A stretch of 64,000 bases of DNA from Pegea sp. RAD2-039. Lineage: Eukaryota; Chordata; Thaliacea; Salpida; Salpidae. The translations under genes were made by a program, and so were the position numbers. Below, piece by piece: positions 28,101 through 37,681 of the stretch; the stretch's first letter is position 1; each line of letters begins with the position of its first letter. The notes beneath the pieces were generated by a model, which saw only the letters and a program-made list of their open reading frames with translations, had not been told where the DNA came from and searched no databases. The DNA is taken from NCBI GenBank assembly GCA_034620365.1, contig JAQGEQ010000297.1, positions 418,171 through 482,170 on the forward strand. Direction: 5' to 3'.

Positions 28101-28665
28101 TTTCAGTTCTTTCCCTTTTTTTGAATTTTTCAGGTCTTATCTGAAATTTAGAAAAAACTATTTTTTTAAACTGAAAATAAATAGCAAATGATAATCTTAA
28201 TATATTGTTTAAATTATTTGTTTATACCAATAGACGATATTTAAAACAACATTCATAACAACCAGATATATATTTTTCTTCTATATCTTCATAAAACAGA
28301 TCAGCTTAGATTTAACGAACGCGATTTGCATTAGTTGTTGTGATAGAATCTTTCTGATGCTTTACATGTGCTTGATGCCTTCACTTAGCAATTTTTTCTT
28401 CGAACCAGTCCTCGCTGCTATACGATCTTTTTCTAAAAGCTTCTAGTGCACTATAACCCTTATTTTAGATCAAAGAAAGATGTATTATCGTTTGTTGATG
28501 ATGTTGCCCGATCCGTTTATGTTGAGATTTTTACAATTTTTACCGGAACGTTTGTGGCAATGTTGTCTAAGCTTCTTGCTGATAATGGCGTTTTCCGGAG
28601 TACGAACGTCCTCATATCTACCGGTAGAATGGACGCTTCATCTTCCCAGTTCAAAGGGGGGGAAT
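19118..28665 (-). CDS. multi-exon gene of unknown function, 3' portion, spanning a tandem array
   Basis: Four minus-strand exons join with matching phases: 28665-28544 (SPPLNWEDEASILP...), 28140-28012 (IRPEKFKKRERTENSW...), 19459-19382 (NNFLLKLLTPGTII...) and 19219-19118, ending ERWMAVGTKAAEELFLQKL and TAA. Donors and acceptors are canonical (ttacag/gtaaaa, tttcag/gtttgt, ctcag/gttatt, tttcag). The first exon starts in phase 1, so 5' exons are missing. The N-terminal part is Ser/Thr/Arg-rich with phosphorylation-like patterns (LRKTPLSARS). The last exon has a W-x5-AAEELF pattern that weakly recalls the C-terminus of Mei5/Sfr1-type recombination proteins; this is a loose resemblance, not an assignment. 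The intron of about 8.5 kb contains decayed copies of exons 2 and 3. In the extra copies of the third exon the acceptor AG reads TTGG, so only the copy at 19.4 kb looks usable. Confidence 0.5.
21416..21540 (-). pseudogene. decayed copy 1 of the array gene's second exon
   Basis: Compared with the intact exon at 28012-28140 (129 bases), this copy has 125 bases, so the frame is broken after the acceptor. The remainder still reads MERYKRFWRTNSL and later DCVLSRSVHQLRYY, and the flanking acceptor and donor persist. A net loss of four bases makes it unable to replace the original exon. Confidence 0.65.
22539..22940 (-). CDS. three-exon cassette, 3' end of an unidentified gene (intact copy)
   Basis: Exons 22940-22864, 22755-22669 and 22606-22539 join in consistent phase (entry phase 2, then 1, 1) with canonical GT-AG introns of 108 and 62 bases. 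The peptide runs ISYKKILDDLNTDENVVILM..., then VNLLTLRLNFRKLMSTKKN..., then THNKPSSAAITARRL and ends SHVTT with TGA. The last exon encodes its end through overlapping CACGTG motifs. No family recognised. The 5' part was not found, so it could be an alternative 3' end of the array gene or a separate gene caught in the duplication. The near-identical copy at 25743-26143 is frameshifted. Confidence 0.45.
23500..23577 (-). pseudogene. copy of the array gene's third exon with lost acceptor
   Basis: Same coding content as 19382-19459 (NNFLLKLLTPGTII, NDSKRHPEQLK), but the acceptor context reads TTCTTGG instead of TTCTCAG, so it is probably not spliced in. The frame stays open well past the usual donor, to a TGA near 23390. 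Confidence 0.5.
24626..24750 (-). pseudogene. decayed copy 2 of the array gene's second exon
   Basis: The copy is 125 bases long between a TTACAG acceptor and a gtttgt donor, against 129 in the intact exon. A deletion in the A-rich part shifts the frame, after which it reads MERAKKSWKTNSLINKG and DCVLSRSVHQ. It shares the length change with copy 1, so the lesion predates their duplication. Confidence 0.65.
25743..26143 (-). pseudogene. three-exon cassette, frameshifted copy
   Basis: Exons 26143-26067, 25958-25873 and 25810-25743 match the cassette at 22539-22940 almost base for base. The middle exon is 86 bases instead of 87 because a run of four T is reduced to three, giving an early TAA after KKNI. 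The first exon stays open with one Thr-to-Lys difference (LMLKKKS against LMLKTKS). Confidence 0.55.
26699..26776 (-). pseudogene. second copy of the array gene's third exon with lost acceptor
   Basis: Identical coding core to 23500-23577 and the same TTCTTGG in place of the acceptor AG. This places the splice-site change before the duplication of units 1 and 2. Sequence is better conserved here than in the flanks, either because duplication is recent or because the segment has another role. Confidence 0.5.
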
Positions 28666-28699
28666 CTGTAAAATAATTTTTCTTAAATACTGTATGATA

Positions 28700-30240
28700 A
28701 ACTATAATTTGAATCTGTACAATATTTTCATTCTATAGATTGACGCCAACTAACGGTTAGTAATGCTTATTTTAAAAAGAATCTTATAAAATCTATGATT
28801 TTGGTTCAAAAATGTCTTAAAACGATTCTGCTTGAGTAAACTTAGATCTACGAAAATATTTTTTTCTACAATTGATATTAAAATATAAACTTGAATTTGG
28901 ATAAAACTTAAAATCTAACAAATACTTAGTTAGTTTCATATTTAGTTATATAACTATAGTAATCAATTAATTATGAAAAAAATAATCCAGAAAATGGAAG
29001 TATTATAGTCTTTTTTAGGTGGTTTTAAGCAGCTTGAAAATAATCTTATTATACTTTTTGTGTAAACTAACTTATATAGGAACTTAAAGTAGTAGACTTT
29101 AATTAGTTTCTTAAACATTATAACAAATAACAAGCTTAATGATAAACTAATTAAGTTAAAGATTGAAAGCCACCAATGACATATATACTTTACTAATTAA
29201 ACTAATTTTCAAGCAACTAAACACTAAATTAGTTTAAATCTCAAAGATGTGCAGAATCAAGGGCAGCCATGGTCAAACACAGTTTTCAACTTTATTCCAA
29301 AAAACACTTAATAAAATTGTAAGGTCAGTTTTTCTTAAAAAAATGATTTGTGCTTAAGCAATTACTTAGAGTATACTCATGAACTTTTAATTTATATCTT
29401 TAATGAAGTTAAAAATTAATATCTTCCTAAAAAACATAATGAACCTGTAAAAAAGTATAAATGATTAAATATTATAAATAGTCTTCTATCATCTTGAAAT
29501 TTAATTTCTAAGAGAAAAACAGTTTTCAATTTTTTGTAAGATTTTCTTATGAGATGGTCCTAGTATTTTTATTGCAAAAATTGCACAAAAAAGTAAATCA
29601 CCAGCAGAGAAGAATTCACCAATGTGCATAAGGTTCTATATATTATTACAGAGCTTATCTACAATCTAAGACTGTTTTTTTGATCTTTTAGTATTAGCAA
29701 ACGTCAGTTATCAAGGAGGTTTACTAGTCACAAGATGCAAATGAAATAACTCTTTAAGCGAGATTTTTTTATCTGTGAGAGATGGCTAAGAAAAGAGTTT
29801 TACAAAAGAAGAATTATTATCACGGTCAACCACAGAAAAAACTAGTGAAATGCACAGGGGTTCAGGAGAAACTTCATAACATGTCTACGTATGTGGTAAA
29901 ATATTTTATTGTCACACAATTCAAATGTACTGAATTGGCAACTCTTTAACATAGTTGTAGAAAGTGAAAAGGCTATTTTCATTTAACAGCAATAAATCAT
30001 TATGGAGTAAAATCCCTAGGAATAAATACTTTTTTAAACTATTTTCTGCTGACAAATTTCTCTTAGATAGTATTTATTGTTGATTAAAGAGACACTAGTA
30101 AACACAATTATAAATTTCACCGACCATGATTCGACTAATTAATTACACATGAAAAGATTAGAAAAAGGGAACTAAAATTAAGCACAAAAGTTCAAATAGG
30201 TTTAAAAACACAAAATTTAGTTTTGAAATCATTCTTATGA
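28700..30240. other. gene-poor stretch between the array and the segmental duplication
   Basis: Nothing convincing. Two short frames are noted. A 45-codon minus frame at about 29500-29635 has a hydrophobic stretch (LLFCAIFAIKILG). The plus-strand frame at 29782-29949 is listed separately. Both are shorter than chance would exclude. Confidence 0.4.
29782..29949 (+). CDS. short basic open frame, possible first exon
   Basis: A 55-codon frame starts MAKKRVLQKKNYYHGQPQ, is rich in Lys and Gln and ends with TAA at 29947-29949. A donor-like GTG followed by gtaaaa at about 29896 would cut it to a 38-codon first exon. The start is less A/T-rich than the flanks. I recognise no family and no partner exon. 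Confidence 0.2.
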   Translation: MAKKRVLQKKNYYHGQPQKKLVKCTGVQEKLHNMSTYVVKYFIVTQFKCTELATL

Positions 30241-31544
30241 ATAAAACATTTTATTATAAAAATATAGAACATCTTTAAATTGTAAGACTTGAAGATTGAA
30301 ATAAATCATAAAAAGTTTATTTTAATTTAGATCCTAATGAAAATATTCAGATAAGTATTTAAACCAGTATATAAACTAGTCATATCAAAACTCATATCAA
30401 ATCTAATGATTTTATGTTAAACTTTAACATATAATACTAAGCTTCACAATTTATCAGGTTTGTCTTAACATTCATAAATATTGACTTGATTGATTGTGGT
30501 AGAACCTTATGATATAAACCAAATTAAAAAACAAAGCATTCACTCAAAGAAAACAATCACATCATCAAAACTAACATATAAGACTCAAAACTGTCAATAT
30601 TTAAATAAATCTTAAGAATCTACACAAGTTTTTAAAGCTGAAAATGAAATTTTCATATTAATTAGAATCAATTTTGCTTTTTATTTACTCTAAACTATTA
30701 AATTAGATGGTGGTTGATGGAGTAATTAACAAAATGTAATTATTTTAAGCAATACTTTTGAAAACACAATATTTAAAAAAATATTTATATAAACTATACA
30801 TAATGACCTTCAAATCTAAAGCTACTATTAAAAGTCTTTATCTTTCAACTATAGTAATTCAAATATAATTGCTCTTAATAAAAGAAATATTTTATATATA
30901 CAACTTTGAGAGAAAAACAATAAATAAAGTACTGCATGAATAAACTGCATCTTTGAAGATTAAGAGATTAGGAAATGAAGCTATATGTAATGTTAAAAAA
31001 ATATTGATACTATCTAATCTTTTAGTGTTTGAAAAATTTTTTTAAAGTTAATTAGTTTTTTAACTAATTGCTTTATAATAATTGAAAATTAATTAAATAA
31101 AGTAAACTTTAAAGAAAATTACTCGGAAGCATTTATTATTTTAAAAGAATAGATATCAAAAATCAAATTTTGTAGACATTACTTTAATTAATAAAAATTG
31201 AAATCTTTTTCTATTTATAGAATATAATATTTACCAAGTACAAACATAAGAAATAATCTTAAAGAAAATTTTCAAATCAGAACAAAGTATTTTAGTTTTT
31301 AATTCAACCATATCTTATCAAAACGTACTGTAGAAACCTAGCAAAAAAACAAAAGAAAAACAAATTGCTTTATGAAAAATTGGTTTAATATTTACAAAAA
31401 TTTGATTGATAAATTGGCGCAAAAAATAAAGGCGGAACCAGAAAATGGATTTTCAAAAATATCATACACTGCAGTTCATTTCTTAAAGAAATATCAATTT
31501 TTTAAGATGATTAAGATATAATATGAAATAAATGTAATAGAATA

Positions 31545-31840
31545 TTTATTCAGACATTGCCATGTCGAAGTTGCTCGCATTGTTCAAGCAGAAGTTGAAC
31601 CGTTATAATATTGCCAACATTGTCATTTCTAAAATGTGATTTTTTCTCTTTCTTATATTATTAACATTCCATGTAATTGTTCACTGTTAGATGCTTTGAT
31701 GACTACTGAAATGCCATGTGTTACATCATTTACTTTCTATATTTCTAACTAAATAAATGTTATTCGTGAGAATGTGTCTTAGCGAGAGATGCTCTCTTCG
31801 GGTACCCTCCTTTGCATTTATTGAAATAAATAAATAAATT
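31545..31840 (+). mobile_element. LINE family 1, 3' end (in duplication copy 1)
   Basis: Contains the end of the LINE ORF (the frame passes through SDIAMSKLLALFKQKLNRYN), the conserved 3' UTR with TTCCATGTAATTGTTCACTG, then the terminal GATGCTCTCTTCGGGTACC and an AAAT-repeat tail. It is 5'-truncated, as usual for target-primed insertion. Confidence 0.8.
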
Positions 31841-32574
31841 TATTATACAAGGTTTCAATAAGGACATACTTTCAGTTAGCCACTTCTTCGAAAACGTGAG
31901 AGTTGTTAGTATATCAAATAGCTTTATAAAAGTGTTAGACTTATTTTAAACTTGAGGCGAATTCTTAAACTAATTATTTACCAAAATATTTCATAATTAA
32001 TAATTAAATAAAGTAAAATAGAGCTATAGTCTGAAAAAATCGCTTATAGTAATATCAGTAATTAGTTAAAAGAAAATAGTAAATATATTTTTCGCTAAAA
32101 CTGGTTATCTTTTAGTTGTAAATTCTCAAATATTTATTTTCTGCAGCCAGCATTGAATAAGATCGATGGATAATCAGAAGATATTGAATTAAACCCTTTC
32201 CTGGGTTTCTGTTAGTAAAGTAAAAATAACCGAAGCTAAAACTAAAACAAAACTTTCGCCTGAGAAGCTTTCAGAGAAAAATGTGTTTTCAAGAGCTAAC
32301 AGTATGCTTTAGAAAAATTTTTATATGAACTTTAACAAATTTTTGAAGTATTTAGTTAATAACTTGTTAATTGAGGTTTAACATCATTGTGGCTTTCAGG
32401 TAGAGATTAAAATCCGTATTGCTTAAACGCTTAGAAAGTTTACACAAATTGATATTTTTCAAGTTAAATCTTATAACCACAACATTTGACTGCATTTAAA
32501 ATATTTGTTTCAATTCTTTTTCAACAAGGATGAAGGTTTATTCTATCGATTGAGGAATATTAGTATTGAAACAG

Positions 32575-33460
32575 TTTTGTGTTTGTTTTAGTGTTTTTGG
32601 TGTCTTTTTTAATATTTTTGTTTATAAAGACTTATTAAACAAGGATGCTAATGCAGCTATATCTTATGGTGTCAGCTTATATAGCATCAATGTTAATTAA
32701 TTATCAGAAACAAAAAGTAAAGTATTAGATTATTTAGAAAAATATTCATTAAAAGTATTTGACTTCTTGTATAAGATAAATACTGCCTAAAAGAATCCAT
32801 TGATCTTTTCTACATTGATGGTCTTTTTACATATTAGTTTAAGGACTTTAAAATTCTTATAAGTGAAAGCAAATTTATTTTGCAAAGAGTTAAGTTACAT
32901 GCTGAAATTTGGGACTTAAATTAAAATGTTTGGCGTTTTAAAAAAAGAGTTGAAAGATGAGAATCAGGCTCAGAAGCTCTAATATACTAATGTAATCAAA
33001 ATAAACTTTGAAAAAAAAATTAAAACGGTAATCATAATCCCTCAATAAAGTAAAAGTAGTATTCTTTAACATCACACCAATTATGGAATTTTAGGACGAA
33101 TTTTATACAAGGAACCATAAATCGTTTAACGTATCTGTTCTTAACATCCACGAGTATATAAACGATGATCCATTTCTCAATATAAATAGATTTAAAATTA
33201 TTATTCATATTGCTGGAGGTACAATTTTTTTCTGATGAAATATGACGTCAAAACGTTTAACTAATTCGGTTCAGCGTCTTCCAATAACAAACCATTAATC
33301 ATAATGCTTGCAAACCAACCCACCAGAAAAAAAAATGCTAAGGCTCCACAGCCTCTTCATCAACTGCACCGAAATAGAAAGGTTAGTAAGAGTGGAGATA
33401 AGTTTGTTATTATCGATGACTTGGGTGTCAAGCTTCAGCCCTTTTGTTTTAATCTCTAGT
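32575..33460 (+). pseudogene. degenerate coding-like remnant of unknown origin (copy 1)
   Basis: In shifting plus-strand frames one reads NKDANAAISYGVSLYSIN, then LEKYSLKVFDFLYKINTA, then FILQRVKLHAEIWDL and finally GDKFVIIDDLGVKLQP. Together with 42410-43330 these pieces suggest a former protein of a few hundred residues with many stops. It lies between a LINE 3' end and an RT fragment, so it might be a LINE first ORF, but no motif proves that. Confidence 0.4.
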
Positions 33461-33574
33461 TCTCTTGGGTCGATACCAATACTTCTAGTAAACATGCGAT
33501 AAACCTAAATATTATACAGTTGAACTTATTTTTGTCTTACTTAAGTTTTATTGTATCCATATTTATCAGAAAAT

Positions 33575-33725
33575 ATTTTACAATTCAATATCATCTTTAT
33601 AAACATTCACGAAGTATTTGACTCAGTTTTACATTCTATATTAATAAAATCTTTCTGGAAGTTTAACATTAACCCAACTCTTATTTCTTGAATTGAGCAT
33701 TTTCTTTAATTTGACAACAACTAAT
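33575..33725 (+). mobile_element. LINE reverse transcriptase fragment (copy 1)
   Basis: The plus strand reads FDSVLHSILIKSFWKFNINP and then LIS-stop-IEHFL. This is the RT palm motif F-D-S-V-x-H followed by the W-I-x-x-(F/Y)-L block of LINE polymerases, with a stop in place of the Trp. Confidence 0.6.
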
Positions 33726-34184
33726 CATAATTATTAACACTTCATTATATGATAAAATGTGATTATATTCTTTAATCCAAATTAGCTTTATAAAGTTTCG
33801 CAAAAAAAACAAAAAAAAATTTCCAAAATCTTTGAAAGTGGTTATGTTTAAAATTAGAAATACATAAATTATAAAAAGTTTTAAGATTCAGGAACCCGAC
33901 TATTTTTCTTATAACAAATGTTGTATTAAAAAAAATAAGTTTCAAAATTGCGATAGTTCATAAAAATACCGCTAATATTTTGTAATGCTGTTTTTATTTA
34001 AATACAAAAAAAATTTATGGTAACAATCAGATACCAGTCGATACAAATAAGTTTGTTTTAAAAGACATATTAAAGACAAAATAAATATTCTAATCTTATT
34101 TCATTTCAATTTATTTAGAAATCATAAATTACCATTTTTAATCCAAAAGATTCATACTTCATAAATAACCTCTTAAAATTGTTC

Positions 34185-34510
34185 ATATGTCAAATTCTTA
34201 CAAAATGATGTCAATGCATGGATATCTAATTAGTTTTTTCTGAAATTTATTCTATTTAGCTATAATTACTAGAGTGGTATGCATGAATCATGTACATAAA
34301 TATGATAGCTATGAGCATCGTCTCAGCCTCTTTAGCTTGGATAGTTTAGCAGTTTGAGAGATTAAAAACGATTTAATTCTTAGTTTTGAATTCTCTACAG
34401 CTTATTGACTTTTTACATGAAATTTCTTATCACCTTTTCCACCCCTAAGTGTTATAAACTAGGATCACGCACGTTAAACTTTACCTTTTGTTTTTTAGAA
34501 TTTCAATAAT
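34185..34510 (+). mobile_element. LINE family 1, decayed ORF C-terminal segment
   Basis: Plus-strand reading gives KYDSYEHRLSLFSLDSLAV followed by a stop and then IKNDLIL. The intact-like LINE fragment at 54445-55720 has KYDSYKHRLSLFNLDTLKI at the same place. Downstream similarity fades near 34510. Confidence 0.55.
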
Positions 34511-36450
34511 GATATTTATAGTTATTCAGGCTAGCTTACGTATTTGTATCTTTTTTTTTGAATTTTAAAACAACTAAACTCAATTCAGTAATCTCAATTT
34601 ACTCAAGTTACAAAATGTAATTAATTGAAAAATGATAAAATAATCATGTGCTGGTGACGTCCTCAGAGACTAAGAATCAATCAAATCCAAATTAGTTTTG
34701 GAAAGTTTATTCTTTATTAATTGAATTTTTAAAAACTTTTATAGAAAAATGATTTTTGCTGTAGATTTTCTACAATTTATCAAAACAAACGAATTAGCTT
34801 TTAGATATATAATATCCTTTATGTTTGAAATACTGATCTCTTGCTGGTTCTAGATAGACATAAAAATAATTTGGTGGCATAATTTGTTGTTTTATTTGAT
34901 TTGAAGGTCAACTGATTTAGAAAGTTTAAAAATCATAAAATCAGAATGAGATTATTATTTAGTTCTTAAATGCATTTTATAATTTTCTACTTGTAATTTT
35001 CCACTATTATTCTTGATCTATTAATTTTCATCTTGTTGTTTCCATCCTCTAATAAACGGACATCTCTGCTTAACTTTTAATTTCAAATAAATGTTACTTT
35101 ATCCATAAGAAAATCAAAAGTGAATTATTAAAAATGTATTGTAATCTTTCAAAAGAAAGAAAGTATTATCAAAGTAACTTTATAGAGGTTTATATAAATC
35201 AAGCCAGTACTGATTTGACCAGTAGGCACATATATCAATTTAGATAACAGTTGTACGGAATCTAAAGTATATATTTAATTAAACCAGCTTCTAAAGCGAT
35301 TGCTTAGCTTTTTCGACAATGCTCTAACGTTTCTAAGAATACATTTTGTAATAAGAAATTTACAACTATTATATGACATTATTTTACAATCAATTTTGAA
35401 AATGATAATTTGGCACGACTGGCTGTAGAAACATGTAGCAAAACTTACAATATTTTAAATCACTGAAAGATTTTCAAATGGAAATAACCAACCTCTCATG
35501 AAAAATTCTAGGAAATATTAAGGGCTCACAAAACTACAGTGAAACCACTAACATAATTTTTGTTTAGAAAATTGGATCCAACAAATTTACAACTTTATTT
35601 TTCAAAATTTTTTTATTAGCAAAATATAATTTTTACGATTAAGAGAAGCAAATAATAGTTTATTATAGATTAGATTCCTTTAATATTTACCACTAGGTGT
35701 CATTCAAAACATAAATTTGTTGCTAGGTAACCAAACTTGTTATTTTGAAAGCGGAAGTTATTACAATAGTATATATCTTAATCTATAAACTTTGTAACTT
35801 TAAAAGCATTATTTACTTATTAGAAAGTTTTAATAATATATATTTTTTTTATATTTTAGGTCTTTGTTACAAGTAATTACAAATTGTTAGCTAACTCTTA
35901 AGTCACTTAATAATAATTGAAATGATTTTTTTGGTTTTATTTCAATATAACAAATTAAATTAAAATTTAAAGATTTTTTTTATATTCAATTAAATAAAAA
36001 AAAATTAAATAAAACGTTTTATTTTATTGATCAAATTTTATATCTTATATTAACCTAATATACTTGAGTAAAAATTTAATAATATCAAAGAAAGATGCAA
36101 ATATTTTGTAATAATTTATATTTTCATCAAAAATTAAAAATACAACTACATCAAGTCATGCTAGTAAAAATATAAACCATTCCTAAATCATCTGATCACG
36201 TGGTTATCATCTCCAAATGCAGCTAGCTTATATGTTACTGATTATATTTTGTCATGTGTAGCTGTAAACTGATATAAGGTAAAAAAATAAACTCAAATAA
36301 ACTTATTTTAAAAAGTATGTTTATTTATCATAAAAACTTTTAAACTCTCATAAACAAAAGCAAAGTTTTGTAAACTACCTCTAATTGAAAGCTATGGATA
36401 AGAAAAATATTTTCTCAGGACCACAAAATCAGTAAAAATTATTGAATAAT
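34510..36450. other. A/T-rich stretch without recognised genes
   Basis: No coding signal on either strand. It contains the X-box-like palindrome at 35719-35731 (separate entry) and, near 36000-36065, sequence resembling the left flank of the second 3.7-kb copy. Confidence 0.5.
35719..35731. promoter_or_regulatory. RFX X-box-like palindrome GTTGCTAGGTAAC
   Basis: GTTGCTAGGTAAC is an inverted repeat matching the X-box bound by RFX factors, which often control ciliary genes. No gene is seen within a kilobase on either side, so its role is unclear and it may be chance. Confidence 0.25.
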
Positions 36451-36462
36451 AAAAATTCATAT

Positions 36463-37400
36463 TCATTTTTCATTTATTACTGCATTAGTGACATGCCGAA
36501 AAAATAAATGGGTAAGGCACATTGAAAGAGAAAAAGGGCAGCTTTCTTTTCTGTAAAGCTGGTTTTTGTCTGTTTTCTTCAGTTGTTTGCAAAGTAGAGA
36601 GCGCAATTTGGAGCGATCCGCTGCAATATCTTCCCATTTGCTGGTTTTGATGTTGAACGATTTCATATTGCGCTTACAGGTATCGTTGAAACGTACACAG
36701 AAACGACCGGTGTTGCGTTTACTCTTAGATAGCTCCCCGTAGAACAGATCCTTTGGGATACGTTTGTCATTCATTCGACGGTAGTGTTCGAGCCAGCAAA
36801 ACCTTTGTTTGCTTAGCATGTTGTATATTATTGTTAGACTATTCCGCCTTAAGACTTCCTTTTTTGAGATTTTTTGTGTCAATTTAAGCATAATTGTAGC
36901 AAAATTAAAGTGCTGACTTTAGTTTTGTTTGCTTTCGCTAAAATTCAAGCTTTGCTATAATACGATAGCGTACTGCAGACAAAAATTTTGTAGATGGCAG
37001 CTTTGGCTCTGATGGATAGCAGACCCCAAGGTTAACCTTGCAATCCTGTCAGATGTTTTACTGATGCAGCTGTTGATTTCGACTTTAATCTATGCTGCTG
37101 ATGATATTCGTAAGCCAAGATATAAGAAGTTATCTTTAGCCTCAACTCCACAGCCATCGATGTTAAATGTTAACTTTGGAAAGTTTATAGCTTATCTAAG
37201 AACTTTTTTATATTTTAAGCTGAGTGTCATTCCAAAGTCCTTCCAGGCTGCTGAGAATCGATCTGTCAGCATCTGTAGGTCTTTAACTGAATGTGCAACA
37301 ACTGCTGTGCCATCAGCAAAACGTAGGTGGTAGATGTTAATCTATTTTAACTTGCTCTTCGCCTTTAGACTTTCTACATTATAAAGGTTTCTATGAGATC
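36463..37400 (-). mobile_element. LINE family 2, RT C-terminal part, decayed
   Basis: The minus strand from about 37330 reads AVVAHSVKDLQMLTDRFSAA then WKDFGMTLSLKYKK, the region after the RT catalytic FADD (here FAD followed by a change of the second Asp to Gly). Next come pieces of YLGLRIS and RIGK-like sequence. From 36891 a 142-codon frame gives YNMLSKQRFCWLEHYRRMND, RIPKDLFYGELSKSKR and FNDTCKRNMKSFNI. This C-terminal pattern (L-x-W-L-G-H-x-x-R-M, R-x-P-K-x-L-L-Y-G-E-L) is typical of a widespread endonuclease-RT LINE group unlike family 1. Stops and frame changes show it is inactive. Confidence 0.75.
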
Positions 37401-37469
37401 TTGAATGACGGTAACTTCCGACTAAATGATATATCATAGGTATAATTATAATAAGTTTATTTGTAAGAA

Positions 37470-37535
37470 TGTTTGTCAGCAAGAAGTGAACTTTTTAGGC
37501 ACCTCTTTCGCATTTATTTTAATGAATAAATATGA
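37470..37535 (+). mobile_element. LINE family 1, degenerate 3' terminus
   Basis: The stretch near GAATGTTTGTCAGCAAGAAG, followed by AGGCACCTCTTTCGCATTTA and AATGAATAAA, resembles the family 1 terminus (GAGAGGTGCTCT...GGTACCCTC...GCATTTATTGAAATAAA). Only the end is present. Confidence 0.45.
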
Positions 37536-37681
37536 TTAGATCGGTATCTTCGTAAGATTTAATTTTTTGCGTGGAATATTTATCAAAATAAATGAACCTT
37601 ACAGAGAAAGAAAACTTATTTTACTGATAGATCATTCAAAAAGTAAGAAAAGAAAATTAAAAAAAGTGATAGAAAAACTGT

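Larger units (their letters stand above)
19310..28290. repeat. three-unit tandem duplication array
   Basis: Three related units lie head to tail, starting near 19310, 23430 and 26635. Each begins with a block holding TTTCAGCTGTTCTGGATGTC (19382, 23500, 26699). A spacer follows, then a copy of the exon ending in GTTTGTAAT (21416-21540, 24626-24750, 28012-28140), then a long A/T-rich block with a three-exon cassette (22539-22940, 25743-26143). The third unit is cut off near 28290. Units 1 and 2 are nearly identical over most of the block from 21.6-23.7 and 24.8-26.9 kb, so that duplication is recent. Unit 1 carries about 1 kb of extra spacer at its left. Confidence 0.85.
30245..33985 (+). repeat. 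3.7-kb segmental duplication, copy 1
   Basis: Collinear with 40095-43832 throughout. Shared landmarks include TTTTATGTTAAACTTTAACA (30411 and 40270), a LINE 3' end, AATTCGGTTCAGCGTCTTCC (33263 and 43121) and ATAAAAATACCGCTA at the right end. Divergence is modest, with scattered substitutions and small indels. Copy 1 carries more sequence in places, for example near 31060-31090. Confidence 0.88.

Noticed and set aside
28446..28676. 76-codon and 63-codon plus-strand frames
   Set aside because: They lie opposite the minus-strand exon 28544-28665, which has matching splice sites and phase with the next exon; the plus frames are shadows.
33295..33502. Opposed open frames on both strands
   Set aside because: Both overlap the decayed plus-strand remnant whose duplicate at 43180-43330 does not preserve the minus frame.
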